A DNA stretch of 64,000 bases from CALXXL01 sp034926605 (lineage in GTDB: Bacteria > Verrucomicrobiota > Lentisphaeria > Victivallales > Victivallaceae). A program made the translations under genes and the position numbers. Below, one piece after another: positions 16,612-24,894 of the stretch. The notes under the pieces are model-generated. The model was not told where the DNA came from. It made no database searches and worked only from the letters and a program-made list of their open reading frames with translations. Positions within the stretch are counted from its first letter, which is position 1, and the number at the start of each line of letters is the position of its first letter. The stretch lies in NCBI GenBank assembly GCA_034926605.1, contig JAYFQV010000004.1:124001-188000 (forward strand), written 5' to 3'.

Positions 16612-17553
16612 ATGAGCCGCAAGCGCCAAAAATCCAAATTTGTACTCCATCTGGAATATCTTCCGGTATTGCTGCTGTACAAACTGGTGCGGGCGCTGCC
16701 GCTCCATACGGCCTACGGCATCGCGTCCGCGCTGGCGAAAACCGCTTATGCGCTGGACCGCAAGCATCGCGTCCGTACGGTTGAGCACCTGCTTTACGCC
16801 AAGGTAGCCCATACCAGGGCGGAAGCGGTGGCGATCGGCCGCAGATGTTTCTGCGAATTCGCCAAACTGCTGGTGGAAATCTTCAAGGGCGACCAGCTCA
16901 TAAGGCCGGATTCCATAACTTTTTCAGGCAACCTGGAATTCGCCCGGCAATGCGGCGCATTCGGCGAAGAAGGCCGCATCCACCCCAACATCATAATCGT
17001 CACCGCCCACTACGGCAACTGGGAACTGGCCGGCGGTTTCTGGGCCAGACATTCACACACTCCGATGCTCTCGGTAATGCGCCCGTTCGACAATCCGTAC
17101 ATCGGCGAGCTGATCCTGCGCAACCGCCGCAGTCCGGACCATGAACTGGTGGACAAGGAAGGCGGCTTCCGGGCCGCCTACAAGGCGCTGAAACACGGTA
17201 AAAGTCTCGCGCTGCTGGTGGATCAGCACGCCGGTCACCTTGAGGGAGTGGAAACCACCTTCTTCGGGCAGGCCTGCCGCACCCACGCCTCGGCCGCACT
17301 GCTGCACCTGCGCACCGGTGTGCCGCTGGTGGTGGAAGTGACGCGCCGCAAGGACGACGACTTCAATTTCGAGTTCGTGGTGGGCGACCCGATCGAGTAC
17401 ACTCCCACCGGCGACCAGGACAAAGACGTGGCCGCAATAACCCAGCAAATCACCACCGGACTGGAGAAATTGATAGCCGAATGCCCCGAACAATGGCTGT
17501 GGGCCCATCGCAGATGGCTGAATATTGACCGCAAACCCCGGCGGGAGGTTTGA
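16612..17553 (+). CDS. LpxL/HtrB-type lipid A acyltransferase family protein
   Basis: 313 residues. Enzymes of this family add secondary acyl chains to Kdo2-lipid IVA at the inner membrane. The catalytic HxxxxE motif is HYGNWE at about 133-138, followed by LALLVDQHAG with the usual DQ, and WLWAHRRW near the C-terminus, which is characteristic of the family. A hydrophobic N-terminal stretch (YLPVLLLYKLVRALPL) anchors it. The ATG at 16612 is taken; the in-frame start upstream lies inside aroA. Which acyl position is used cannot be told. Its presence implies an outer membrane with lipid A-like glycolipid. Confidence 0.9.
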   Translation: MSRKRQKSKFVLHLEYLPVLLLYKLVRALPLHTAYGIASALAKTAYALDRKHRVRTVEHLLYAKVAHTRAEAVAIGRRCFCEFAKLLVEIFKGDQLIRPDSITFSGNLEFARQCGAFGEEGRIHPNIIIVTAHYGNWELAGGFWARHSHTPMLSVMRPFDNPYIGELILRNRRSPDHELVDKEGGFRAAYKALKHGKSLALLVDQHAGHLEGVETTFFGQACRTHASAALLHLRTGVPLVVEVTRRKDDDFNFEFVVGDPIEYTPTGDQDKDVAAITQQITTGLEKLIAECPEQWLWAHRRWLNIDRKPRREV

Positions 17554-17577
17554 TTTTTGTTGTTTTAGTGCTATTGT
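17550..17577 (+). promoter_or_regulatory. promoter of accD
   Basis: TTGATT at 17550-17555, a 16-base spacer, TATTGT at 17572-17577. The first accD ATG is only 11 bases after the -10 box, so the 5' leader would be a few bases at most. Confidence 0.45.
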
Positions 17578-17588
17578 AAGTTCTGATA

Positions 17589-18473
17589 ATGATGAAAAAT
17601 ATACAAGCAAAGAAGCCTATGTCATTCTTCAATACCGGCAAATATGCGACGGTGCGGCTCTATCAGGAACCGCACAGCCGACACATGGAAGTTCCGGCGG
17701 GAGCATGGATCAAGTGCAAAGCCTGCGGCCGCACCCTCTATGCGGATCAGCTTGAGGAAAACCTCAATGTCTGCCCGCACTGCGGACATCACCTTGCCAT
17801 GACGGCGCAGCAGCGGCTGAAATCGCTCTGCGACGAATCCAGCTTCGTTGAAATAGACGGCAATCTGCGCAGCGGCGACCCGCTGACGTTCAAGGACTCC
17901 AAGTCCTATTCCTCCCGACTTAAGGACAGCGAGGCCAAAACCGGGCTTTCCGAGGCGGTGACTTGCGGCTTCGCCACGTTGAACAAAAAACCTTACGGCA
18001 TCGGCGTGATGGACTTCCGGTTCATGGGAGCCAGCATGGGTTCGGTGGTCGGCGAAAAAATCGCCAGACTGCTGGAAGCCTGCGCCGAGAAGAAGATACC
18101 GTGCGTACTGGTAACCGCCTCCGGCGGCGCCCGCATGCAGGAAGGCATCCTTTCTCTGATGCAGATGGCAAAAACCTGCGGTGCGGTGGAAAAACTGCAC
18201 GCGGCCAAACTGCCGTTCATCGTGATAATGACCAACCCGACTTACGGCGGAGTGACCGCCAGCTTTGCGTCGGTTGGCGATGTAATACTGGCCGAACCAA
18301 AATCCATGATCGGGTTCGCCGGACCGCGTGTGATTCAGGAAACCACCAATTCCAAACTGCCGGAAGGGTTCCAGACCGCGGAATTTCTGCTGGCAAAGGG
18401 CATGATCGACCGGGTGGTGGAACGCAAAAGCCTCCGTCAGGAACTGGCCTTGCTGCTCGAATACATGTCATGA
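17589..18473 (+). CDS. accD: acetyl-CoA carboxylase carboxyltransferase subunit beta
   Basis: 294 residues. Partner of AccA in transferring the carboxyl group from biotin to acetyl-CoA for fatty acid synthesis. A four-Cys zinc ribbon is formed by C43/C46 (KCKACG) and C62/C65 (CPHCGH). The crotonase-fold core has VTASGGARMQEG and TNPTYGGVTASFA, the oxyanion and acyl-CoA pocket motifs. The start is unsure: ATG at 17589 or 17592 with almost no leader, or ATG at 17619 (MSFFNTG), which is closer to other AccD N-termini. No Shine-Dalgarno sequence decides between them. Confidence 0.95.
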   Translation: MMKNIQAKKPMSFFNTGKYATVRLYQEPHSRHMEVPAGAWIKCKACGRTLYADQLEENLNVCPHCGHHLAMTAQQRLKSLCDESSFVEIDGNLRSGDPLTFKDSKSYSSRLKDSEAKTGLSEAVTCGFATLNKKPYGIGVMDFRFMGASMGSVVGEKIARLLEACAEKKIPCVLVTASGGARMQEGILSLMQMAKTCGAVEKLHAAKLPFIVIMTNPTYGGVTASFASVGDVILAEPKSMIGFAGPRVIQETTNSKLPEGFQTAEFLLAKGMIDRVVERKSLRQELALLLEYMS

Positions 18474-18511
18474 AGTTAATCGCGGCCGGCCGAGCCGGAC
18501 GCATAAAGATT

Positions 18512-18618
18512 CAGTCGTCGGACCGGGTCCACGCGCTGTGGAAACGCTAACCTGGTCAGATGGGGAACCAAGCAGCCACACGCGTGAAAGCAGGTGCGCG
18601 GGCCCGGTCCGGCGACTG
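18512..18618 (+). ncRNA. ffs: signal recognition particle RNA, small bacterial type
   Basis: About 107 nt. The invariant helix 8 core is present: GGTCAG at 18554-18559, then ATGG-GGAA-CCAA (18560-18571) with the GGAA tetraloop, then GCAGCC (18572-18577). The long flanking stem pairs CAGTCGTCGGACCGGG at the 5' end with CCCGGTCCGGCGACTG at the 3' end almost without mismatch. The ends are set at the limits of this stem. It forms a complex with Ffh to target proteins to the membrane. It lies between accD and rph, in the same strand as dnaX, an arrangement known from other bacteria. Confidence 0.95.
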
Positions 18619-18645
18619 AAAAATTAATTCCGGAATCTTTTTATC

Positions 18646-19446
18646 ATGAGCCAACGCATCGACAAGCGCGAACCGGACGAATTGCGCCGCATCGCGATTA
18701 AAAAGAACGTCCTGTCACACCCGCTTTCCAGCGTGGAAATATCCTTCGGCCGCACCCGGGTGATCTGCACCATTTCAGTGGAGCGCGCGGTTCCGGCGTG
18801 GATGCGCAGCCAGAAGGTGTCCGGCGGCTGGCTGACCTGTGAATATGGAATGCTGCCGGGCTCGACCGGCGAACGCAACAAACGCGAATCCAGCACCGGC
18901 CGTCCCAACGGGCGGTCAATGGAAATTCAGCGGCTGATCGGCCGTTCGCTGCGTTCGGTGGTGGACCTCGAATCTCTCGGACAGAACACCGTTTACGTGG
19001 ACTGCGACGTGATCGACGCCGACGGCGGCACCCGCTGCGCCTCGATCTGCGGAGCCTCGACCGCGCTGGGCCTCGCCCTGCGCACCCAATTTGCAAAAAA
19101 CAATTTCACCGGCAAGGTGATGCGTGAAGGCGTGGCCGCAATAAGCGTTGGCATCGTCAACGGTGAACCGGTGCTCGACCTCTGTTACGAAGAGGACTCC
19201 CGCGCCGAAGTCGATATGAACGTGGTTATGACCGAGTCCGGCAAGCTGGTCGAGGTGCAGGGCACCGCCGAGCGCGCCCCGTTCAGCCGCACCCAGCTGA
19301 ACCGCCTGCTGGATCTGGCCGGTTCCGGCCTGGGCAAAATCTTCGCATTGCAGAAAGCGGCGGTGGAAGAAGAGAAACCCAAACGGACGGCGAAAGTCGG
19401 CAACCTGGGCGAAGCGTTGAGCGCCGCCTCAGGAGAGATGATATGA
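18646..19446 (+). CDS. rph: ribonuclease PH
   Basis: 266 residues. Phosphorolytic 3'-5' exoribonuclease that trims tRNA 3' ends. The N-terminus MSQRIDKREPDELR matches the family opening, ISFGRTRVICTISVE and TGRPNGRSMEIQRLIGRSLR carry the conserved arginines of the active site, and DCDVIDADGGTRCASI is the classical RNase PH signature. The C-terminal 25 residues (VEEEKPKRT onward) extend a little beyond the usual end. The tRNA-Gln gene in this window has no encoded CCA, so tRNA end trimming followed by CCA addition is required here. The stop overlaps the dnaX start. Confidence 0.96.
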   Translation: MSQRIDKREPDELRRIAIKKNVLSHPLSSVEISFGRTRVICTISVERAVPAWMRSQKVSGGWLTCEYGMLPGSTGERNKRESSTGRPNGRSMEIQRLIGRSLRSVVDLESLGQNTVYVDCDVIDADGGTRCASICGASTALGLALRTQFAKNNFTGKVMREGVAAISVGIVNGEPVLDLCYEEDSRAEVDMNVVMTESGKLVEVQGTAERAPFSRTQLNRLLDLAGSGLGKIFALQKAAVEEEKPKRTAKVGNLGEALSAASGEMI

Positions 19447-21413
19447 GCGAATATCAGGTAATTGCACGCAAGTGGCGCCCGCAGCGTTTTGCCGACGTGG
19501 TGGGACAGGCCCATGTGCTGCGAACCCTGAAAAACGCCATACTGAACAACCGTACCGCCCACGCCTATCTGTTTGTGGGGCCGCGCGGAATCGGCAAAAC
19601 CACCACCGCGCGAATATTTGCCAAAGCGCTTAACTGCACCAACCTCAAAGACGGCGAGCCATGCGGCGAATGTCCGTCCTGCATAGCCATAAACAATGAC
19701 GCGTCGCTGGACGTCATCGAGATCGACGCCGCCAGCCACAATTCGGCCGACTATATGCGCGACCTCTCCGAGGAGGTACTGCACCTACCGGTGTCCGGCC
19801 GCTACAAGATTTACATTATAGACGAAGTCCACATGCTCAGCAAGGCGGCGTGGAACGCGCTGTTGAAAACGGTGGAGGAACCGCCGTCGCACGTCAAATT
19901 CATATTCGCCACCACCGAGGCCAACGCGGTGTTGCCCACCATTGTGTCGCGATGCCAGCGTTTCGACCTCCAGCCAATTCCCACCGACATGATATTCGAA
20001 CGGCTGCGCCTGATCGCCGAAACCGAAAAAATCCCGGTTTCCGACGGCGCTCTCCGGGCCATCGCCCGCGCCGCTTCCGGCGGTATGCGGGACGCCCAGA
20101 GTCTGCTCGATCAACTTACCGCGTTCTTCTCCGGCGGTGACGCCGGCATCGACGAGGAAACGGTCCTGTCAATGTTTTCCCTGACCGCCGGAACCGAACT
20201 GGAGGCGCTGTGTCAGGCGCTGCTTTCCAACGACCCGGCGGCGGTGGTCACCAAGGTTTCCGATCTTGCCGGCCGCGGCCGCAACCTCGAGACCCTGCTT
20301 AACGACGTACTGGCCACATTGCGCGGCGCCGAACTGGTGCTGCTGCTCGGGACAAACGCCGAAAACGTACTGGAAGCCGATGATGAAACCATGGAGCGCT
20401 ACCGTCGGCTGGCGGCATCCGCCCGGCTTTCTACCGTACGCGACATGTTAGAAGCGCTCTCCGGCTCCGGCCGGATGCTGCGCGACGCGGTCAACAAGCA
20501 AATTTTTCTGGAGTCTATACTGCTGAAGTCGATGCGTCAGGCCCACGCGGTCAGGCTGGACGATGTGCTGGCCCGGCTGAACCAGTTGCGCAAGGCGGGA
20601 GAACTCGAATTTCTCGACAAGATACCCTCCGGCAAACCGGCACCCGAACCGGTATCGGCTCCCGCCCCGGCCGTAATAAAACCGATTATTGCCGAAGCAT
20701 CCGTTCCCGATCCGGCCGTCAAACGAACGGTTGAAAAGACACCGGCTCCGGCTGCGGAACTGTCCGCGCCTGAACCGCCGCCGGCCGCTCCGGCGGCAGT
20801 TGCGCCGGAAACCATCTCCGATTCTGCAAAATCGGCGCCGCAGACTCAACCGGTGCCGGAAGGCGGCGACCTGTGGAACCGGGTGCTGGGCGCGGCGGCC
20901 GGAGAAATTGCGGATGAGTGGAGTGCACGGCTCGAATCCGCCGCATTCAGAGAATGGCGCGACAACACTCTGTCCGTCGAGCTTTTGGCCGACCCGGTCA
21001 ACCGGGTGGACTCGGCCGGACTTTCATCGGTGGAGGCGACGCTTACCTCCGCACTTCAGTCCATAACCGGCAATTGGGCCGCGGTGGTGCGGCTCACCGC
21101 GCCGCAGGCCCCGGTGTTCGAACCGGAAGAGCATCTGATCGAACCGGAACCGGAAAAAGCGATGCCGGCCTATATCGACGAAGAACGCAATCAGGCGGAC
21201 GCCGCCCCCGCTTCCGACGAGACTGGTTATTATGACGCCGCCGGTTGCGACCCCGATCAGGATTGCGAGCCGGAAGATGAGCCGCCTTCCAAAGAGGAAA
21301 CTTTCAGTTTGATGAACGACCCCGACGAATACCGGAAGGCTCAGGACGAACCGGCGGTGCGCAGGATCGTAGACCTGTTCGGCGGGGATGTGGTGGATAT
21401 AAGAAGTTTATAA
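19443..21413 (+). CDS. dnaX: DNA polymerase III subunit gamma/tau
   Basis: 656 residues. Clamp-loader ATPase of the replicase. Walker A is GPRGIGKT at 46-53, the zinc module has Cys at 65, 74, 77 and 80, Walker B/DEVH is at 127-130 and the sensor/arginine finger SRC at 169-171. After the AAA+ domain (to about 370) comes a long Pro/Ala/Glu-rich linker (about 395-475) and an acidic C-terminal region, in place of the well-conserved tau domains. There is no obvious A-rich slippery heptamer at the usual gamma frameshift position that I could confirm. It overlaps rph by 4 bases. Confidence 0.95.
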   Translation: MSEYQVIARKWRPQRFADVVGQAHVLRTLKNAILNNRTAHAYLFVGPRGIGKTTTARIFAKALNCTNLKDGEPCGECPSCIAINNDASLDVIEIDAASHNSADYMRDLSEEVLHLPVSGRYKIYIIDEVHMLSKAAWNALLKTVEEPPSHVKFIFATTEANAVLPTIVSRCQRFDLQPIPTDMIFERLRLIAETEKIPVSDGALRAIARAASGGMRDAQSLLDQLTAFFSGGDAGIDEETVLSMFSLTAGTELEALCQALLSNDPAAVVTKVSDLAGRGRNLETLLNDVLATLRGAELVLLLGTNAENVLEADDETMERYRRLAASARLSTVRDMLEALSGSGRMLRDAVNKQIFLESILLKSMRQAHAVRLDDVLARLNQLRKAGELEFLDKIPSGKPAPEPVSAPAPAVIKPIIAEASVPDPAVKRTVEKTPAPAAELSAPEPPPAAPAAVAPETISDSAKSAPQTQPVPEGGDLWNRVLGAAAGEIADEWSARLESAAFREWRDNTLSVELLADPVNRVDSAGLSSVEATLTSALQSITGNWAAVVRLTAPQAPVFEPEEHLIEPEPEKAMPAYIDEERNQADAAPASDETGYYDAAGCDPDQDCEPEDEPPSKEETFSLMNDPDEYRKAQDEPAVRRIVDLFGGDVVDIRSL

Positions 21414-21430
21414 GGGAAAAAAGGTGAGTT

Positions 21431-21739
21431 ATGTTCGAGAATCTCGCAGCCATGGCCTCGGCTATCAAGCAGGCCAAGGAAATAAAGAACAACGTCAAGC
21501 GCATCCGCGAGGATATGGCCAACAGCAGTTTCGAAGGCTTTGCGAACGACAATAAGACCAAAGCAACCGTATCCGGCGACCTGCGGGTGATCTCGATCGC
21601 TATCTCCCCGGACGCCGGAAGCGCCGCCGGCGAGCTTGCGGCCGCCGCGGTCAACGCCGCGATGGACAATGCAAAATCCACTCTCCAACAGCGCATCCGC
21701 GAGGCCGCCGGCGGGCTGGATCTGCCGGATCTGTTCTAA
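21431..21739 (+). CDS. YbaB/EbfC family nucleoid-associated protein
   Basis: 102 residues. Small dimeric DNA-binding protein almost always found between dnaX and recR, as here. The central ATVSGDLRVISIAISPDA segment and the C-terminal NAAMDNAKSTLQQRI helix correspond to the family pattern; the N-terminal helix has AIKQAKEIKNNVKRIREDM. AAGGTGAG precedes the ATG. The stop is followed immediately by the recR ATG. Confidence 0.9.
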   Translation: MFENLAAMASAIKQAKEIKNNVKRIREDMANSSFEGFANDNKTKATVSGDLRVISIAISPDAGSAAGELAAAAVNAAMDNAKSTLQQRIREAAGGLDLPDLF

Positions 21740-22348
21740 ATGGACATTTCCTATCCCGATCCGGTCGAGGAACTGATCGAGGCGTTCAAGCGCTTTCCCG
21801 GAGTGGGAAGGCGCTCGGCTGAACGCATGGCGCTGGCACTTCTGGCTCAGCCGCCCGAGAACCTCGACGCACTCGGGACGCTTATCGCCGGATTGCCTGA
21901 AACCGTCGGCCGCTGCCCGGTTTGCGGCAACCTTACCTGCGGCGGAGAACATTGCACGATATGTTCGCAGCCAGGGCGCAACACCGCGCAAATATGTGTT
22001 GTGGAAGATATCGCCCAATTGCACGTAATCGAAAAAAGCGGCGCGTTCCGCGGCTTGTACCATGTCCTCGGCGGGAAAATCTCGCCGCTGGAAAATCGTA
22101 CCGCCGACGATCTCAATGTGGCAGAACTTGCCAAAAGGCTGGCGGAAGGCGGGGTGGACGAACTCATCCTGGCACTCGGCAGCGATGTGGAATCGCGTGC
22201 AACCGCGTTCTTCCTTGCAGATAAATTCGCCGGAAGCGTTTCAAAAATCACCGTTCCCGCCCAGGGGTTGCCGGCCGGAGCAAATCTCAGCTTCGCGGAC
22301 AGCGCCACCCTCACCCTCGCGCTTGCCCGCCGTCACCCGCTGGATTGA
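21740..22348 (+). CDS. recR: recombination mediator protein RecR
   Basis: 202 residues. Works with RecO (and RecF) to load RecA at gaps. A helix-hairpin-helix (FKRFPGVGRRSAERMALALL) begins the protein, followed by a four-Cys zinc finger (C59, C62, C72, C75), the Toprim domain starting at ICVVEDIAQL with the acidic pair, and the Walker-like C-terminal segment KITVPAQGLPAGANLSF. Length is standard. It is the last gene of the rph-dnaX-ybaB-recR run. Confidence 0.96.
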   Translation: MDISYPDPVEELIEAFKRFPGVGRRSAERMALALLAQPPENLDALGTLIAGLPETVGRCPVCGNLTCGGEHCTICSQPGRNTAQICVVEDIAQLHVIEKSGAFRGLYHVLGGKISPLENRTADDLNVAELAKRLAEGGVDELILALGSDVESRATAFFLADKFAGSVSKITVPAQGLPAGANLSFADSATLTLALARRHPLD

Positions 22349-22368
22349 ACCGCTCCCGCAGCACCAAA

Positions 22369-22554
22369 TCAGTTAACCCGCCGCTGAACCGCGCCACGCT
22401 CCTGTATGGGCTTGGCTGCTTTCTTGAATTGCTTTTTGTGGCGCAGATGAGCCCGCGGCGGAAGCAATCCGTCCGCGTCTTCCCATTCCTCCTCGCAGAG
22501 CTGCCTGATGGTGTACTTGCTCAGGAAGTCGCTGACGTAAGTCTGCTTTTTCAT
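22369..22554 (-). CDS. 61-residue basic protein, unrecognised
   Basis: Starts MKKQTYVSDFLSKYTIRQL and ends in a Lys/Arg/Gln-rich tail (RHKKQFKKAAKPIQERGAVQRRVN). The ATG at 22554 is chosen because a very strong ribosome site, AAGGAGGAGGG, lies 7-11 bases upstream; the longer in-frame ATG at 22659 lies upstream of the promoter. An acidic patch (CEEEWEDADG) separates an N-terminal helix from the basic tail, so binding of nucleic acid or ribosome is possible, but I recognise no family. It is driven by the best promoter in the window and probably highly expressed. Confidence 0.65.
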   Translation of the reverse strand: MKKQTYVSDFLSKYTIRQLCEEEWEDADGLLPPRAHLRHKKQFKKAAKPIQERGAVQRRVN

Positions 22555-22612
22555 CGTAAATCCCTCCTCCTTAATATATGCCCCTATTGCGGCCCCCCTG
22601 GCCGCCTGAAAT

Positions 22613-22641
22613 AATTTAGTATGCAGATAGCGCGATGTCAA
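22613..22641 (-). promoter_or_regulatory. strong sigma70 promoter of the 61-residue gene
   Basis: On the minus strand TTGACA (22641-22636), exactly 17 bases, TAAATT (22618-22613). The leader of about 50 bases can form a GCGGCC/GGCCGC hairpin (22591-22609) ahead of the ribosome site. Confidence 0.75.
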
Positions 22642-22702
22642 CCATTTTTTTAAAGACACAATAATATTTTTAACTTTTTTCTGTGAATACGCTGATAGTT
22701 TC

Positions 22703-22731
22703 TTGAAAACAATTCAGCACCGCACTATATT
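22703..22731 (+). promoter_or_regulatory. promoter of the rarA leader
   Basis: TTGAAA at 22703-22708, a 17-base spacer, TATATT at 22726-22731. Transcription should start near 22738, at the foot of a hairpin, giving rarA an unusually long leader of about 220 bases. Confidence 0.65.
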
Positions 22732-22734
22732 ATG

Positions 22735-22955
22735 GTGTGCGGGTCGTAACCCGGAAGGGGCGGCACGCTTAATATAATTTGAAATAATTTACATATAGGG
22801 AAGGTGAACATGTCCGGAAGCATTCCGCCATTGGCGATAGCAGGGAATTGGCAGACCGTTTGGTCGGCTTTGATTTATATCGGCACGCTGTAAATTCAGC
22901 GCTGCTTCTGCTTTTCCCGGTCGCCACCGTGGTTGATGCCTCCAGTGTGTTCTGA
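22735..22955 (+). other. structured leader of rarA with a possible 27-codon ORF
   Basis: GTGTGC (22735-22740) pairs with GCACGC (22763-22768), enclosing a small GGGT/ACCC hairpin and the purine run GGAAGGGGCG. Further on, AAGGTGA precedes an ATG at 22810 that opens a 27-codon frame (MSGSIPPLAIAGNWQTVWSA and seven more residues) ending at 22893. A second frame runs open without an ATG or GTG start to a TGA at 22953-22955, touching the rarA ATG. I do not recognise any riboswitch class. The ORF could be a leader peptide or chance. Confidence 0.3.
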
Positions 22956-24311
22956 ATGCGAATGGAACAAATCGATTTCCTCGACGCTGAATCGAATTCC
23001 GGTGCCGGTTCAGGATCGCCATCGGCGATTCAACCGTTGGCGGCGAGGCTTCGCCCACGCAATCTCGACGAATATGCCGGCCAAAAGCATCTTTTGGCGG
23101 AGGGCAAGCTTCTGCGCCGCGCGGTGGAGGCCGACAGATTCAGCTCGATCATCCTTTCCGGACCGCCGGGAACCGGCAAAACCAGTCTGGCCGGTATTAT
23201 CGCCGCCACCACCAACAGCGAATTCGTACGGTTGTCCGGCGTCACCAGCACGGTGGCCGACATCCGGCGTGAAGTATCCTGCGCGGTGACTCGCTACCAG
23301 CTGCATCAGCGCCGCACCATACTGTTCATCGATGAAATCCACCGGTTCAGCAAATCCCAGCAGGATTCACTGCTGCCGGACGTGGAAAACGGCAACATCC
23401 GCCTGATCGGCGCCACCACCCACAATCCGCAATTCTATGTGATCGGAGCGCTGCTGAGCCGGTCGATGGTGTTTATTTTGGAATCGCTTTCGGAAGAGGA
23501 CATCCTCGACCTGCTGAAGCGAGCGGTGAACGACCCGCGGGCCTGGCCGCCCGGCATGGTCAATCTGGACGACGATGCGGCGCATTACCTCGCCACCGCC
23601 AGCGAGGGTGACGCCCGCCGCGCGCTCAACGCGCTGGAACTGGCGGTGGACACCACCCCGGCGTCGGCCGACGGTACCATCCATGTGACCAGGAACGACG
23701 CGGCGGAATCCATCCAGAAAAAAATTGCAATCTACGGCGACGACGGTCATTACGACACCGCCAGCGCCTTTATAAAGTCGATGCGCGGCAGCGATCCGGA
23801 CGCCGCGGTCTACTATCTCGCCAGGATGCTCGACGCCGGCGAGGATATCCGTTTTATCGCGCGGAGGATCGTTATTTTTGCCTCCGAGGACATCGGGAAC
23901 GCCGATCCCCGCGCGATCACATTGGCCGTCAGCGCGATGCAGGGGGTCGATTTCGTGGGGCTTCCCGAGGCAAAACTGATTCTGGCGCAGGCCGTAACCT
24001 ACTGCGCCACCGCGCCCAAAAGCAACGCCTCTACCCGCGCGATCTCCGCAGCTCTCGATGACGTGCAGAAAAACCGCGTGCAGCCGATACCGTACACCTT
24101 GCGCGACACCCATTCCGCGGGCGGCAAGGAGCACCATCATCAGGAGGGGTATATCTATCCCCACTCCACCGGCGGCTTCGCAGCGCAGGACTACATGACC
24201 GTTCCCAGAAAGTATTACGAGATTCTCGGTACGGGAGCGGGCTACGAAACGAAGATCAAGGAACGCCTGAACTACTGGGAACAGCTCAGAAAAGAGGCGG
24301 GCCATGATTGA
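22956..24311 (+). CDS. rarA: replication-associated recombination protein RarA (MgsA-like AAA+ ATPase)
   Basis: 451 residues. Clamp-loader-like ATPase acting at stalled forks. Walker A is GPPGTGKT near residue 70, Walker B LFIDEIHRFSKSQQD near 125, then GATTHNPQFYV (sensor 1). The C-terminal tetramerisation/MgsA_C part includes DPDAAVYYLARMLDAGEDIRFIARR and HHHQEGYIYPHSTGG, both characteristic. The start could be the ATG at 22956 or at 22962; neither has a clear ribosome site. The stop overlaps the start of the cyclo-ligase gene. Confidence 0.94.
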   Translation: MRMEQIDFLDAESNSGAGSGSPSAIQPLAARLRPRNLDEYAGQKHLLAEGKLLRRAVEADRFSSIILSGPPGTGKTSLAGIIAATTNSEFVRLSGVTSTVADIRREVSCAVTRYQLHQRRTILFIDEIHRFSKSQQDSLLPDVENGNIRLIGATTHNPQFYVIGALLSRSMVFILESLSEEDILDLLKRAVNDPRAWPPGMVNLDDDAAHYLATASEGDARRALNALELAVDTTPASADGTIHVTRNDAAESIQKKIAIYGDDGHYDTASAFIKSMRGSDPDAAVYYLARMLDAGEDIRFIARRIVIFASEDIGNADPRAITLAVSAMQGVDFVGLPEAKLILAQAVTYCATAPKSNASTRAISAALDDVQKNRVQPIPYTLRDTHSAGGKEHHHQEGYIYPHSTGGFAAQDYMTVPRKYYEILGTGAGYETKIKERLNYWEQLRKEAGHD

Positions 24312-24876
24312 TAAAGGGGTGATCCGCCGGGAGATGCGCGCGAAATTGAAAGCGCTGTCTCCGGTGGAGCGTTTGAACAAAAGCCGGGCCATATGCCGTA
24401 CCCTCATGGATGCGGAAAAGTGGCGCGGCGTTGAAAAACTCGGTGTCTTTTCCGGATGTTCGGACGAACCTGAGCTTTCAGCTTTTCTGGGCTGGGCTGA
24501 GGATCGCGGGATCGGACTGTATTTTCCGCGCTACCGGAAGGAGGACGACCACTACGAGATGGTCAGGATAGACGATCTCGACGGCGGATTCGTCGAAGGA
24601 CGCTACGGGATTCCGGAACCGTCGCCGCTTTTACCGGCGGCCGCGGCGGCGGAATGTGCCGTCGAGTTGAACTATCTGGTTCCCGGACTGGCATTCGACC
24701 GGTCCGGAAACAGGCTGGGACGCGGCAGAGGGTATTATGACCGCCTGCTGTCCCCGGCTTCCGGCCGCAAGACCGGAGTTTTTTTCCAGTTCCAGGAACT
24801 GGACGCCGTGCCGAGCGAACCTCACGACCGGAGGCTCGACGCGGCGGTGACTGAAAACGGTTGGATAATTTTTTAA
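24304..24876 (+). CDS. 5-formyltetrahydrofolate cyclo-ligase
   Basis: 190 residues. ATP-dependent conversion of 5-formyl-THF to 5,10-methenyl-THF. The N-terminal RREMRAKLKALSPVERLNKS and the C-terminal signature LVPGLAFDRSGNRLGRGRGY with YYDRLL are typical of the family; the latter binds ATP and folate. Overlaps rarA by 8 bases and precedes rny by 18 bases, so the three are likely co-transcribed. No 6S RNA, which accompanies this gene in some bacteria, is visible here. Confidence 0.92.
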   Translation: MIDKGVIRREMRAKLKALSPVERLNKSRAICRTLMDAEKWRGVEKLGVFSGCSDEPELSAFLGWAEDRGIGLYFPRYRKEDDHYEMVRIDDLDGGFVEGRYGIPEPSPLLPAAAAAECAVELNYLVPGLAFDRSGNRLGRGRGYYDRLLSPASGRKTGVFFQFQELDAVPSEPHDRRLDAAVTENGWIIF

Positions 24877-24894
24877 AACTGAAGGACAAGAAAG

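Noticed and set aside
20640..20850. Programmed frameshift site in dnaX
   Set aside because: No A-rich slippery heptamer with following stem was found in the Pro/Ala linker region.
22555..22659. N-terminal extension of the 61-residue minus-strand gene to an ATG at 22659
   Set aside because: It would start upstream of the TTGACA/TAAATT promoter and run through the ribosome site of the downstream ATG.
22735..22768. Known riboswitch class (preQ1, THF, fluoride, SAM) ahead of rarA
   Set aside because: None of the conserved cores of these classes could be found; only simple stems are seen.
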